Part shown: positions 38,107-46,975 of the stretch, piece after piece
Layout of the letters: every line of letters begins with the position of its first letter
Numbering within the stretch: position 1 is the stretch's first letter
NCBI GenBank assembly: GCA_944326235.1
Contig: CALVDH010000004.1
Coordinates: 1-64,000, forward strand
Direction of reading: 5' to 3'
DNA length: 64,000 nt
Source: an uncultured Bacteroidales bacterium
GTDB lineage: Bacteria > Bacteroidota > Bacteroidia > Bacteroidales > UBA932
Position numbers and translations under genes: made by a program
Notes under the pieces: model-generated
Database searches by the model: none
Told to the model about the DNA's origin: nothing
The model's input: the letters and a program-made list of their open reading frames with translations, nothing else

Positions 38107-38769
38107 ATGAGCGACAGACGTCATCTGCAGATAGCCCCCTCCATCCTCACCTCGGACTTCACCCGCCTGGGAGAGACCCTGGAGATGCTCAACTCCTCCC
38201 AGTGCGACTACATCCACCTGGATGTGATGGACGGAGTCTTCGTACCCAATATTTCCTTCGGTTTCCCGGTCATCCGCAACATTGCGAAGAAGGCCGCCAA
38301 ACCCCTGGACGTACACCTTATGATAGTAGACCCCGACCGCTATATCGGAGTGCTGCGCGACGCCGCCCCCGAGTATGTCACGGTCCACTACGAGGCCTGC
38401 ACCCACCTGCACCGCAGCCTGCAGAACATCCGCGCCAACGGCATGAAGGCCGGCGTGGTGCTCAATCCCCACACTCCCGTATCTTCCCTGGAATACATCG
38501 CTGAGTTCTGCGACATGGTCGTCCTGATGTCGGTCAATCCCGGTTTCGGAGGCCAATCCTTCATCGAGAGCACCTACCGCAAGGTCGCCGAGACCAAGGA
38601 ACTGCTGCTCCGCACCGGCTCACACGCCCTCATCGAGATCGACGGCGGCGTCAACCTGACCAACGCCGGAGCCCTGCGCGATGCCGGAGCCGACGTAGTG
38701 GTGACCGGCAACGCAGTCTTCGCCTCCGAGGACCCCGTCGCTACGGTGGAACTGTTCAAATCCCTGTAA
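38107..38769 (+). CDS. rpe: Ribulose-phosphate 3-epimerase
   Basis: 220 residues from Met at 38107 (MSDRRHLQIAPSILTSDF); an earlier in-frame ATG at 38074 lies inside pepD. TIM-barrel motifs are present: YIHLDVMDGVFVPNISFG (metal ligands His, Asp), DVHLMIVDPDRYI, MSVNPGFGGQSF and IEIDGGVNL (second catalytic Asp). It interconverts ribulose 5-phosphate and xylulose 5-phosphate in the pentose phosphate pathway. Confidence 0.97.
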   Translation: MSDRRHLQIAPSILTSDFTRLGETLEMLNSSQCDYIHLDVMDGVFVPNISFGFPVIRNIAKKAAKPLDVHLMIVDPDRYIGVLRDAAPEYVTVHYEACTHLHRSLQNIRANGMKAGVVLNPHTPVSSLEYIAEFCDMVVLMSVNPGFGGQSFIESTYRKVAETKELLLRTGSHALIEIDGGVNLTNAGALRDAGADVVVTGNAVFASEDPVATVELFKSL

Positions 38770-38778
38770 CGCACCGGA

Positions 38779-39561
38779 CTACAGCACGTACCTTATTTCC
38801 TTAAAATAATACTTGACCACCCGTCCGTCTTCATGTTCAACCATAAGACGGGCGGTTTTTTTCTCCACCCCGAGAATTGTACCGCGGAAGCGGACGGAGG
38901 CTCCGCCGGTAAAATACTCCGTCTCCTCGAACTCCGAGGGCACTCCCCGGCGGTAGAGCAGGGCCTCATACTCCCCGTCCAGCCCGGGCACGCGGCCGTC
39001 CTCCCCTATCGCCCGGTAGAGGGAAAATATTTCATCCAGCACCAGCGGCAGCTCGGCATGCGGGTCGAGAGAAGGCAGCGGCCTGCGCTCCACCGGGGCT
39101 GCCTCCTCCAGAGCAAGGAGGACAGAGGTGGGGTTGGGCAGTTCCGGAGGGAAGACCCTCTGATTGATATTGAGGCCGATACCTGCGATGCTCACTGCCA
39201 ATGTGTCACCCTTGAGAGTGTTCTCGAGGAGCATTCCGCAGACCTTCCGGTCGTGGATGTAGATGTCATTGGGCCATTTGACCCTGACTCCGGAGAGCCC
39301 CTTGCCAAGGAGATAGCGGGCTATGCCCACGGCGCAGGCCTGTGAGAGGACGAACTGGTCCGCAGCCCTGAGCCCCAGAGGTTTGAAGAGGATGGAGAAC
39401 ATCAGGTTCTCTCCCCGGGAGCTCTCCCAGCGGTTGCCCCTCTGCCCCCGGCCGGCCGTCTGGAACTCCGCGCACCAGACCGTTCCGTCCTCTGCCGTGT
39501 CCTTTCCGCGCCAGGCGTCGAGATTGGTGGAATCGGTTATATTTTCCCAATGAATATTCAT
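38779..39561 (-). CDS. birA: Biotin--[acetyl-CoA-carboxylase] ligase
   Basis: 260 residues. The catalytic core has a GRGQRGNRWES-type ATP/biotin loop (QTAGRGQRGNRW), then VRVKWPNDIYIHDRKVCGML with the catalytic Lys, and a C-terminal SH3-like domain. No N-terminal helix-turn-helix is seen, so it is the mono-functional type without repressor activity. It attaches biotin to carboxyl carrier proteins. It is convergent with rpe (9-nt gap) and divergent from rsfS. Confidence 0.94.
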   Translation of the reverse strand: MNIHWENITDSTNLDAWRGKDTAEDGTVWCAEFQTAGRGQRGNRWESSRGENLMFSILFKPLGLRAADQFVLSQACAVGIARYLLGKGLSGVRVKWPNDIYIHDRKVCGMLLENTLKGDTLAVSIAGIGLNINQRVFPPELPNPTSVLLALEEAAPVERRPLPSLDPHAELPLVLDEIFSLYRAIGEDGRVPGLDGEYEALLYRRGVPSEFEETEYFTGGASVRFRGTILGVEKKTARLMVEHEDGRVVKYYFKEIRYVL

Positions 39562-39580
39562 GGCACAATTTTTATATTAT

Positions 39581-39588
39581 TATCTTTG
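39581..39588 (+). promoter_or_regulatory. -7 box of the rsfS-ftsH-cdsA-psd operon
   Basis: TATCTTTG, 24 nt before the rsfS ATG at 39613. Confidence 0.6.
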
Positions 39589-39593
39589 CACGG

Positions 39594-39601
39594 CAAAATT
39601 A
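39594..39601 (-). promoter_or_regulatory. -7 box of birA
   Basis: TAATTTTG on the minus strand, 32 nt before the birA start at 39561. It lies downstream of the rsfS box, so the two promoters face each other. Confidence 0.6.
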
Positions 39602-39612
39602 GAAAAATATTT

Positions 39613-39960
39613 ATGACAGAAATCGACATCATAGCCGAGGCTATGCTTGAGAAGAAGGCGAAGAATGTGTGCGCCCTCGACCTGAAGAAGATAGGAACAG
39701 CCATCACGGATGCTTTCGTGATATGCAACGCGGACTCCACCACCCAGGTGGCCGCCATCGCCGACAACATAGAGGAAAGGATGATTGAGCGTGCCGGACG
39801 CAAGGTGGTTCGCGCCCAGGGCAAGGAGAACGGCTTCTGGGTGATACTCGACTACCTCAATGTCGTGGTGCACATCTTCCAGACCGAATACCGGAACTTC
39901 TACCGCCTGGAGGACCTCTGGGCCGACGCAGACCGCAAGGATTACAAGGATGAACAGTAA
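39613..39960 (+). CDS. rsfS: Ribosomal silencing factor RsfS
   Basis: 115 residues from Met at 39613 (MTEIDIIAEAMLEKKAKNV); the frame is open upstream into birA, but the promoter box sets this start. The DUF143 core is clear: D-L-x-x-I, TDAFVICNADSTTQVAAIADNIEE, GFWVILDYLNVVVHIFQTEYRNFYRLEDLWADA. It binds L14 and blocks subunit joining under starvation. It is the first gene of the ftsH operon. Confidence 0.95.
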   Translation: MTEIDIIAEAMLEKKAKNVCALDLKKIGTAITDAFVICNADSTTQVAAIADNIEERMIERAGRKVVRAQGKENGFWVILDYLNVVVHIFQTEYRNFYRLEDLWADADRKDYKDEQ

Positions 39961-42058
39961 AGACAATATGAACACCCCTCAGAACAAGAACACCAACAAT
40001 ACAGGAAACAACAACCGCAGGCCGGGAGGCGCACCCGGGCCCGTCCGCCCCATGCGCGGGCTGATGTGGGCCCTGTACGTCATCTTCGGCATCGCCATGA
40101 TCTGGATAGTGAGGAATTACTCCGGTTCCGACCCTGTCAAGACCGAGTGGCTGACGGTCAAGGAGTCCATGATTCCGCAGGGCGACGTGGAGAAGATCAC
40201 CTACGTCACCAACCTGCACCGGGCCGAGGTCTACATCCGCAAGGACTCTCTTTCGAAGTACGTCAACCGCTACTTCGGAGGACAGACCCCCGCGGCCGGT
40301 CCCCATTTCTATTTTATAGTATCCTCCAACTTCAACGCCGAGGAGAATTTCGAGGAGGCCCGTCAGGAGCTTCCCGCAGCCCAGCGCTTCACCATCTCCA
40401 CTGAGGAGCGCAACAACTACTTCGGCCAGATCTTCGACTGGATCATCTTCCCCCTGCTGCTCTTCGGACTGCTGTGGTTCATCATGTTCCGGCCGATGCA
40501 GAAAAATATGGGCGGAGGACCCGGCGGCGGCATCTTCAACGTCGGCAAGTCCCAGGCCAAGCTCTATGAGAAGGAGAACAACGTCAAGGTGACCTTCAAG
40601 GACGTCGCCGGTCTCGAGGAGGCCAAGGTCGAGGTAATGGAGATAGTCGACTTTCTGAAGAACCCTCAGAAATACACCGCCCTCGGAGGCAAGATACCCA
40701 AGGGCGCACTGCTCGTAGGCCCTCCGGGTACAGGCAAGACCCTGCTGGCCAAGGCCGTTGCAGGCGAGGCCAACGTACCCTTCTTCTCCATCAGCGGCTC
40801 AGACTTCGTGGAAATGTTCGTCGGCGTGGGTGCCTCCCGCGTACGCGACCTCTTCCGTCAGGCCAAGGAGAAGGCCCCCTGCATCGTCTTCATCGACGAG
40901 ATAGACGCCGTGGGCCGGGCCAGGAGCAAGAACGTGGGCTTCTCCTCCAATGACGAGCGCGAGAACACCCTCAACCAGCTCCTTACCGAAATGGACGGCT
41001 TCGGCACCAACTCCGGAGTCATCATCCTCGCCGCCACCAACCGCGCCGACATCCTCGACAAGGCCCTCATGCGTGCCGGCCGCTTCGACCGTCAGATACA
41101 TGTGGACCTGCCCGAGCAGAACGAGCGCCTGGAGATATTCAAGGTACACCTGCGCAAGGTCAAGCTCGTGCCTGACTTCGACATGGAGTTCCTGGCCAAG
41201 CAGACCCCCGGCTTCTCCGGAGCCGACATAGCCAACGTCTGCAACGAGGCCGCGCTGATAGCCGCCCGCAAGAACAAGAAGGCAGTGGACCGTCAGGACT
41301 TCCTCGACGCCATTGACCGCATCGTGGGAGGTCTGGAGCGCCGCAGCAAGATCATATCGCCCGCTGAGAAGCGGACCATAGCATACCACGAGGCCGGCCA
41401 CGCCACCGTAAGCTGGTGGCTGCCCAACGCCAACCCCCTGCTGAAAGTCACCATCATCCCCCGCGGCAACGCCCTAGGCGCCGCATGGTACCTGCCCGAG
41501 GAGAGGCAGATAACCACCACCGAGCAGATGATGGACGAGATGGCCGCCACCCTCGGAGGCCGCGCCGCAGAGGAGATAATCAACGGCAAGATATCCACCG
41601 GAGCCATGAACGACCTGGAGAAGGTCACCAAGCAGGCCTACGCCATGGTCACCTACTTCGGTATGAGCGACAAGGTCGGCAACATCTCCTTCTACGACTC
41701 CTCCGGCAACTCCGGCTACAACCTGAGCAAGCCCTACAGCGAGAAGACCGCCGAGCTCATTGACGCCGAGGCCAAGGGCTTCATCGACTCGGCCCACACC
41801 ACTGCGCTGAAAGTACTGCGCGAGCACATGGACGGCTTCGTCAAGCTGGCCGAGATGCTGCTCGAGCGAGAGGTCATCTTCACCGACGACCTGGTCAAAA
41901 TATTCGGAGAGCGTCCCGGCGGACAGAAACCCCAGAGCGTCATCTCCGAGGCAGCCCCTGCAGCCACTGCCTCAACAGATGCGGACGCCACTGGTGTAAC
42001 ATCCTCCACCGCAGATATCGTAGAGCCTCATGAAGAACCTGCTGACCAGAACGCTTAG
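39950..42058 (+). CDS. ftsH: ATP-dependent zinc metalloprotease FtsH
   Basis: About 702 residues. The start at 39950 overlaps the rsfS end in ATGAACAGTAA (11 nt); Met at 39968 is an alternative. An Asn/Pro-rich N-tail is followed by a first membrane helix (about 36-54), a periplasmic domain and a second helix (about 165-185). The AAA domain has Walker [12 protein letters not shown], Walker [10 protein letters not shown] and the SRH region; the protease has HEAGH. It degrades misfolded membrane proteins and regulators. Its last 29 nt overlap cdsA. Confidence 0.97.
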   Translation: MNSKDNMNTPQNKNTNNTGNNNRRPGGAPGPVRPMRGLMWALYVIFGIAMIWIVRNYSGSDPVKTEWLTVKESMIPQGDVEKITYVTNLHRAEVYIRKDSLSKYVNRYFGGQTPAAGPHFYFIVSSNFNAEENFEEARQELPAAQRFTISTEERNNYFGQIFDWIIFPLLLFGLLWFIMFRPMQKNMGGGPGGGIFNVGKSQAKLYEKENNVKVTFKDVAGLEEAKVEVMEIVDFLKNPQKYTALGGKIPKGALLVGPPGTGKTLLAKAVAGEANVPFFSISGSDFVEMFVGVGASRVRDLFRQAKEKAPCIVFIDEIDAVGRARSKNVGFSSNDERENTLNQLLTEMDGFGTNSGVIILAATNRADILDKALMRAGRFDRQIHVDLPEQNERLEIFKVHLRKVKLVPDFDMEFLAKQTPGFSGADIANVCNEAALIAARKNKKAVDRQDFLDAIDRIVGGLERRSKIISPAEKRTIAYHEAGHATVSWWLPNANPLLKVTIIPRGNALGAAWYLPEERQITTTEQMMDEMAATLGGRAAEEIINGKISTGAMNDLEKVTKQAYAMVTYFGMSDKVGNISFYDSSGNSGYNLSKPYSEKTAELIDAEAKGFIDSAHTTALKVLREHMDGFVKLAEMLLEREVIFTDDLVKIFGERPGGQKPQSVISEAAPAATASTDADATGVTSSTADIVEPHEEPADQNA

Positions 42059-42857
42059 CGGGGCAGTCTTCCTGGCCCTCTTCCTGACGGCCCTGCTGTG
42101 GCATCCGGCCGCATACGCCGTGCTGTTCCTGTTCGCGGTAACAGTCATGATGTCCGAATACCTCAGAATCACAGTAGGACCCCACGAGAAGGCCGCCAAG
42201 GCCATTGCCCTGATTACCGGAGCCCTCACCTTCCTGCTGATGTTTTTCTGCTCCGGCTACGGCCTGGAGTGGAAATGGCTGCTGGTGCTGCCGGTGCTGG
42301 TTTCCCTCATATTTGTCGCCGTGCTGTATGCCCGCGAGGGAGAGGCCTACCGCACCACGCCTTTTATATTGACCTCCATAGTGTATATCGCCCTGCCCTT
42401 CGCCCTGACCGGCCTTATCGTATTTTCCCCTGAAGGAGACTTCGACGGGAGGGTGCTGCTGGCCGTGATGATCATCATCTGGAGCTCCGACGTAGGGGCC
42501 TACCTGAGCGGCATGGCATTCGGACAGAAACACGGGCACAAGCTGTTTCCCTCCATCTCCCCCAAGAAGACCTGGGAGGGGTATTTCGGAGGACTCGTCC
42601 TCGCCCTGGCAGCCGGATGGTGCGCGGGGCATTTCTCCCTGGTGGACTTTCCCTGGTACCACTGCCTGGCCCTGGCGGTGCTGATCAACGTGACATCGAC
42701 GGTGGGAGATTTGGTAGAGTCCCAATTAAAGCGTAACTTTGGAGTCAAGGACGCCGGACGCATCATGCCCGGGCACGGAGGACTGCTGGACCGGTTCGAC
42801 GGAGCACTGCTGGCATTTCCGGTAACTGTCCTGTACATCACATTGTTTGGACTGTAA
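42030..42857 (+). CDS. cdsA: Phosphatidate cytidylyltransferase
   Basis: 275 residues, about seven transmembrane segments. The C-terminal CDS signature is present: SPKKTWEGYFGG with a following hydrophobic segment and VKDAGRIMPGHGGLLDRFDG. It makes CDP-diacylglycerol from phosphatidate and CTP at the inner membrane. Psd, a later enzyme of the same pathway, starts 15 nt downstream. The start overlaps ftsH by 29 nt, so translation is likely coupled. Confidence 0.96.
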   Translation: MKNLLTRTLSGAVFLALFLTALLWHPAAYAVLFLFAVTVMMSEYLRITVGPHEKAAKAIALITGALTFLLMFFCSGYGLEWKWLLVLPVLVSLIFVAVLYAREGEAYRTTPFILTSIVYIALPFALTGLIVFSPEGDFDGRVLLAVMIIIWSSDVGAYLSGMAFGQKHGHKLFPSISPKKTWEGYFGGLVLALAAGWCAGHFSLVDFPWYHCLALAVLINVTSTVGDLVESQLKRNFGVKDAGRIMPGHGGLLDRFDGALLAFPVTVLYITLFGL

Positions 42858-42872
42858 TACAGAAAGAGAGTC

Positions 42873-43565
42873 ATGAAGATACACAAGGAAGGAGCTGTCA
42901 CGATACTTATGGCGCTCGTCTTCGCCGTACTTCTCGGCGGGACGTCATGGTACTTCGGCGCCCCGAAAGTCCTGTACTGGATACTTTTCTGCATACCGAT
43001 GGGATTCGCAGTATTCTTCATCTGCTTCTTCAGGGAGCCCAGGCGCAGGCCCACGGGAGACGGCCGCAGGATCACCGCGCCCGCCGACGGGAAGGTGGTC
43101 ATCATCCAGGAAGTGGAGGAGCCGGAGTATTTCCACGGCCGCAGACTCCAGATATCGGTGTTCATGTCCTTCTTCGATGTACACGTCAACTGGGCTCCTG
43201 TTTCCGGCATCATATCCTTCTACCGCTATCACCGCGGCACATACCTGGCAGCCTGGCACTCCAAGTCATCCACCAAGAACGAGAGGACGACCATCGTGTT
43301 CAAAAACGAGGACGGGACCGAGGTGCTCTGCCGCCAGATAGCCGGACTCTTCGCCCGCAGAGTGGTATGCTACGCAGAATACGAGAAGCCGTTCAAGGCC
43401 GGACAGCAGATAGGATTCATCAAGTTCGGTTCGCGGGCCGACGTATTCCTGCCGCTCGGGACCAAGGTCAATGTGGCCGTAGGAGACAAGGTCAGGGGAG
43501 CCGAGACCGTCATAGCTGAGCTCGCGGCACCCGGGACCGATGCCAACCTGAATACAAACAAATAA
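42873..43565 (+). CDS. psd: Phosphatidylserine decarboxylase (short PsdA-like form)
   Basis: 230 residues. One or two N-terminal hydrophobic segments (about 10-52) precede the catalytic domain (ITAPADGKV, FMSFFDVHVNWAPVSG). The self-cleavage site is FGS (Gly186-Ser187 in IKFGSRADVFLP), the short-family variant of LGST; Ser187 becomes the pyruvoyl group. It forms phosphatidylethanolamine, the main lipid of Bacteroidetes. It sits directly after cdsA; no pssA is in view. Confidence 0.93.
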   Translation: MKIHKEGAVTILMALVFAVLLGGTSWYFGAPKVLYWILFCIPMGFAVFFICFFREPRRRPTGDGRRITAPADGKVVIIQEVEEPEYFHGRRLQISVFMSFFDVHVNWAPVSGIISFYRYHRGTYLAAWHSKSSTKNERTTIVFKNEDGTEVLCRQIAGLFARRVVCYAEYEKPFKAGQQIGFIKFGSRADVFLPLGTKVNVAVGDKVRGAETVIAELAAPGTDANLNTNK

Positions 43566-43577
43566 CACCATACGCCC

Positions 43578-44924
43578 ATGAAAAATTACTACCAAGCCAA
43601 CCGGGAGAGATTTCTCTCCGAGCTGTTCGAGTTGCTGAGGATACCCTCCATCAGTTCGGACCCCGCACACAAGGACGATATGTACGCCTGCGCCCGCAAG
43701 CTCACCTCCCTGCTCAAGGAGGCCGGCGCGGACAGAGCCCAGGTATATGAGACGACGGGGCATCCCGTAGTCTACGCCGAGAAGATTATCGACCCGTCTC
43801 TGAAGACGATTCTGGTCTACGGCCACTACGACGTGCAGCCTGTGGACCCCATCGAGCTGTGGAAGTCCGCTCCCTTCGAGCCGGAGATCCGCGACGGAGC
43901 CATCTACGCCCGTGGTGCCAACGACGACAAGGGTCAGTCATTCATGCACATCAAGGCTTTCGAGTACCTGGTGCGCAACGGACTCCAGAGGCACAACATC
44001 AAGTTCATCCTCGAGGGTGAGGAGGAGATAGGCTCTCCCTCCCTGGCCAAATGGGCCGAGGAGCACAAGGACCTGCTCGCATGCGACATCATGCTCGTAT
44101 CCGACACCACCATGATAGGTGAGGACGTACCTTCCATCAACTGCGGCATGCGCGGCCTGACCTACATGGAGATAGAGGTCACCGGCCCGAACAAGGACCT
44201 GCACTCCGGCCACTACGGCGGAGCTGTGGTCAATCCCCTCAATGCCCTGTGCAAGATAGTGGACGGTCTCATCGACGCCGACGGACACATCACCATCAAG
44301 GGATTCTACGATGACGTGGTGGAGCTGTCCAAGGCAGACCGCGAGCTGCTGGGCCGCGCACCCTTCGACCTGGACGAGTACAAGAGATTCCTGGACATCC
44401 CCGAGGTGGACGGAGAGAAGGGCTACACCACCCCCGAGCGCACCGGCATACGCCCCTGCCTGGATGTCAACGGCATCTGGGGCGGCTTCACCGGCGAGGG
44501 CGCCAAGACCGTCATCCCCACCACGGCCCATGCCAAGATATCCATGCGTCTGGTACCCAATCAGGACTGGAGGCGCATCGCCGAGCTCTTCGCAGAGCAC
44601 ATCGAGAGCCATGTGCCCAAAGGCGTGCGCGTCAAGGTGACCACCCACCACGGCGGAAACGGATTCCTGATACCCATCTCCTCCCCTGCCTACCAGGCCG
44701 CATCCAGAGCCATCCATGAAGTCTACGGCATAGAGCCCGTGCCCAGCCGGGGCGGCGGTTCGATTCCTATCCTGGCCGAGATGCAGCAGATACTCAAGGC
44801 AGACCCTCTGCTCATAGGCTTCGGACTCGAAAGGGATACGATTCACTCGCCCAACGAGAGCTACCTGCTGTCGCAGTTCGAGAAGGGCATGGAGTCGATA
44901 GCTCTCTTCTACAAGTATTTCTAG
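43578..44924 (+). CDS. M20-family dipeptidase
   Basis: 448 residues. Zinc-site blocks are present: ILVYGHYDVQPVDP (His, Asp), ARGANDDKGQ (Asp bridge), EGEEEIGSPS (catalytic Glu and ligand Glu) and a late RGGGSIPI; the dimerisation domain lies between (about 190-330). It resembles the CNDP/dapE-like dipeptidases of the M20 family that cleave short peptides. It is 12 nt after psd and appears to be in the same operon. Confidence 0.92.
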   Translation: MKNYYQANRERFLSELFELLRIPSISSDPAHKDDMYACARKLTSLLKEAGADRAQVYETTGHPVVYAEKIIDPSLKTILVYGHYDVQPVDPIELWKSAPFEPEIRDGAIYARGANDDKGQSFMHIKAFEYLVRNGLQRHNIKFILEGEEEIGSPSLAKWAEEHKDLLACDIMLVSDTTMIGEDVPSINCGMRGLTYMEIEVTGPNKDLHSGHYGGAVVNPLNALCKIVDGLIDADGHITIKGFYDDVVELSKADRELLGRAPFDLDEYKRFLDIPEVDGEKGYTTPERTGIRPCLDVNGIWGGFTGEGAKTVIPTTAHAKISMRLVPNQDWRRIAELFAEHIESHVPKGVRVKVTTHHGGNGFLIPISSPAYQAASRAIHEVYGIEPVPSRGGGSIPILAEMQQILKADPLLIGFGLERDTIHSPNESYLLSQFEKGMESIALFYKYF

Positions 44925-44942
44925 TGAACAGATAAACACCGG

Positions 44943-44978
44943 GGGTGCCGCGAAGTCCTCAGATTTCCGGCACCTTTC
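44943..44978 (+). terminator. Probable terminator after the dipeptidase
   Basis: The arms GGTGCC and GGCACC with a G-C flank and a loop of about 19 nt are followed by a short T run (TTTCT). It is imperfect, so read-through into pyrF (20 nt further) is possible. Confidence 0.5.
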
Positions 44979-44997
44979 TGCAAATAGCACCAAAACA

Positions 44998-45864
44998 ATG
45001 ATTTACACCGAACTTTACGAAAATATCCGGCGCAAAGGCTCCTTCCTCTGCGTAGGTCTGGACACCGATCCTGCGAAGATTCCCGCCTGCGTCAGGGAGC
45101 GTCACGGAGATGCCTCCATGCTGGCCTTCAACAAGGCTGTCATCGACGCAACTGCCGCATACGCCGTAGCCTACAAGCCCAACATAGCCTTCTACGAGGC
45201 CGAGGGCGTCTCCGGCTGGCAGCAGTTGGCCGAAACCGTCCGGTACATCCGCTCAACCTATCCCGACATCTTCATCATAGCAGATGCCAAGCGCGGAGAC
45301 ATAGGCAACACTGCCGACCGCTATGCCAGGGCTTTCTTCGAGACCATGGATTTCGACGCCGTCACCCTCGCGCCCTACATGGGCTCCGACTCCATCCGGC
45401 CCTTCCTCAAACGTGAAGGCCGATGGGGCATCGTACTCGCCATGACCTCCAATAAGTCTGCGGAGGAATTCGAGACCCTGACCGTATGCAGCGCATCCGG
45501 CCATTCTCACCCGGATACCGCTTCCATGCCCCTGTACGAACGGATAATCCGCGACACTGTCAGCAGCGTGGACTCCGAGTTCGGAGACTCACGCAGCCGG
45601 CTGATGTTCGTCGTCGGTGCGACCCGCCCCGAAAAGCTCGCAGAGATCCGCCGCTACTGCCCCGATCATTTCTTCCTCGTACCGGGAGTAGGCGCACAGG
45701 GAGGCTCGCTCGAAGAAGTGGCCCGCCACGGCCTCAACTCCCACTGCGGCCTGCTGGTCAACTCCTCCCGCGGCATCATCTACGCCTCTTCCGGAGAAGA
45801 CTTCGCGGAGGCCGCCGGAGCTGCTGCCGCCGACCTTGCCGCACAGATGCGCGCGCTGCTATAG
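44998..45864 (+). CDS. pyrF: Orotidine 5'-phosphate decarboxylase (type 2)
   Basis: 288 residues. The start of the fold reads SFLCVGLDTDPAKIP, and the active-site tetrad region is DAKRGDIGNTADRYA (Lys with two Asp). The C-terminal phosphate-binding part has VPGVGAQGG and SSRGIIYAS. The length is that of the longer type 2 enzymes. It makes UMP, the last step of de novo pyrimidine synthesis. A palindromic element follows. Confidence 0.97.
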   Translation: MIYTELYENIRRKGSFLCVGLDTDPAKIPACVRERHGDASMLAFNKAVIDATAAYAVAYKPNIAFYEAEGVSGWQQLAETVRYIRSTYPDIFIIADAKRGDIGNTADRYARAFFETMDFDAVTLAPYMGSDSIRPFLKREGRWGIVLAMTSNKSAEEFETLTVCSASGHSHPDTASMPLYERIIRDTVSSVDSEFGDSRSRLMFVVGATRPEKLAEIRRYCPDHFFLVPGVGAQGGSLEEVARHGLNSHCGLLVNSSRGIIYASSGEDFAEAAGAAAADLAAQMRALL

Positions 45865-45883
45865 ACCAGATACTGCCAACCCC

Positions 45884-45990
45884 GCAGCGAATATAAGATA
45901 TCCTCCTGGCGGTCCTCCCCACCACTTCGTGGCGGGTCCCCTCCCTTTTCGGGAGCCAACGCCGCCAGGAGGATATCTTATATTCGCTGC
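45884..45990. repeat. Long-stem palindromic element A
   Basis: Perfect 29-bp inverted arms (45884-45912 and 45962-45990) enclose 49 nt with two small hairpins (CCAC-cacttc-GTGG region and CTCCC-ttttc-GGGAG). The loop contains CCTCCCCACCA and GGCGGGTCCCCTCCC. Element B (21038-21202) has nearly the same blocks in the same order on its minus strand, but a different stem. It lies 19 nt after pyrF and could end its transcript. Confidence 0.75.
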
Positions 45991-46249
45991 TCATCTTAAT
46001 CATTACAGACCCTAGGCTTCACTGATCAACCATCACCTTGCTTGTATCACCTTACATCACCTTGCATCAATAGCACAACAATTCCTGTTTTAATCGGCAC
46101 TTCATGAGGACAGGAATCAATTTTTCATCTGGTATTCAGGCAGTTACAGTATACTATTCCTGGTGCCCCACGTCACTTCTATAAGGAGGAGCCCTCACCT
46201 ATGGTATGCGAAGGTCCGGCCCTTTTAAGAGTATGCGCTTTGCTGCCTA
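45991..46249. other. Gene-free stretch with short direct repeats
   Basis: No convincing gene on either strand. Three close repeats of the form TCACCTTrC lie at about 46030-46066. The rest shows no structure I can name. Confidence 0.4.
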
Positions 46250-46530
46250 TCGCCACTTCGAGAAAGTGGAGAAAGTGACGGGGAAAGTGTCACTTAGCCA
46301 CCACCTTCTCATTTTCGTTATCAGCCGACCCGCATCAGAGGCAGCCCTCTGTGACACTGTTCCGTTTTCTTGCCGAGAAGGTGCCGGGTCAAATGACCTT
46401 TCGCCACCACCTTCTCGAATTCGTTATATGCAAACCTGTCTCAGATACGTCCCTCGCCAGCCTTGTCCGGGAAACCCATCCGGAAGGTGCCGGGGAAAGC
46501 GGCCTTTCTCCGTCACCTTCTGAAGGTGGG
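46250..46530. repeat. Series of degenerate hairpin repeats (CCACCACCTTCTC family)
   Basis: Three related units are seen, each with a GAAGGTG/CACCTTC-type stem: around 46260-46315, 46375-46430 and 46485-46528. Two contain CCACCACCTTCTC followed by TTCGTTAT. The last ends in a clean palindrome, CACCTTC-T-GAAGGTG. They are spaced by roughly 110-115 nt, as if a unit had been amplified and then decayed. Confidence 0.45.
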
Positions 46531-46533
46531 ATT

Positions 46534-46696
46534 TACTCCTTCCTAAGGAGTAGGAGAAATTCGAGAAAATGCGACTCCTTCGGAAGGGGTAGAACGGGAT
46601 ATTGTGCGTTTAAGTGTTCTGGATGGTTTTCATTGCCGTTACTCCTTTGGAAGGAGTAGGGCTGATGCAGTGAAAGACTACTCCTTCCGAAGGAGT
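46534..46696. repeat. Four palindromes of the form ACTCCTTnnnAAGGAGT
   Basis: Copies lie at 46534-46552, 46574-46590 (one arm changed to AAGGGGT), 46640-46658 and 46680-46696. The 7-bp arms are kept while the 3-nt centre varies (cct, cgg, tgg, ccg), suggesting selection or copying of the arms. Confidence 0.6.
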
Positions 46697-46703
46697 GTGG
46701 CAG

Positions 46704-46975
46704 AAAAGGACGTTCCGCAACGGCAGCAAATCGCGGAAAATGGTGCCGTTGTGGAAAGGGATTGCAGAGGCAATGCTGCACAGAAGGCCTGTAGCAAGGG
46801 GGCGGCGGAAATAGGCGATCCGCAACGGCAGAGAATTGCGGAATTTGCTGCCGTTGCGGAAAGGGATTGCAGAGGCAATGCTGCACAGAAGGCCTGTAGC
46901 AAGGGGGCGGCGGAAATAGGCGATCCGCAACGGCAGAGAATTGCGGAATTTGCTGCCGTTGCGGAAAGAGATTGA
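46704..46975. repeat. 105-bp tandem repeat, about 2.5 copies
   Basis: A unit with a period of exactly 105 bp is present in two nearly identical copies (about 46761-46970), with a diverged half copy just upstream from 46704. Each unit contains a perfect inverted repeat TCCGCAACGGCAG / CTGCCGTTGCGGA with an inner ATTGCGGAAT. The period equals 35 codons and the plus frame is open (46604-46975), but there is no signal peptide, start context or known fold, so coding is doubtful. Confidence 0.7.

Noticed and set aside
44925-44997. Riboswitch ahead of pyrF
   Set aside because: The gap is 73 nt and is taken up by a simple hairpin; no known aptamer motif is visible.
46700-46975. CRISPR array
   Set aside because: The units are 105 bp and contiguous, with no spacers of differing sequence and no cas genes in the window.
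46206-46975. Repeat-protein genes in the 46.2-47.0 kb gap
   Set aside because: Frames are open on both strands over the repeats, with no start context, signal peptide or fold; the palindromes explain the sequence better.
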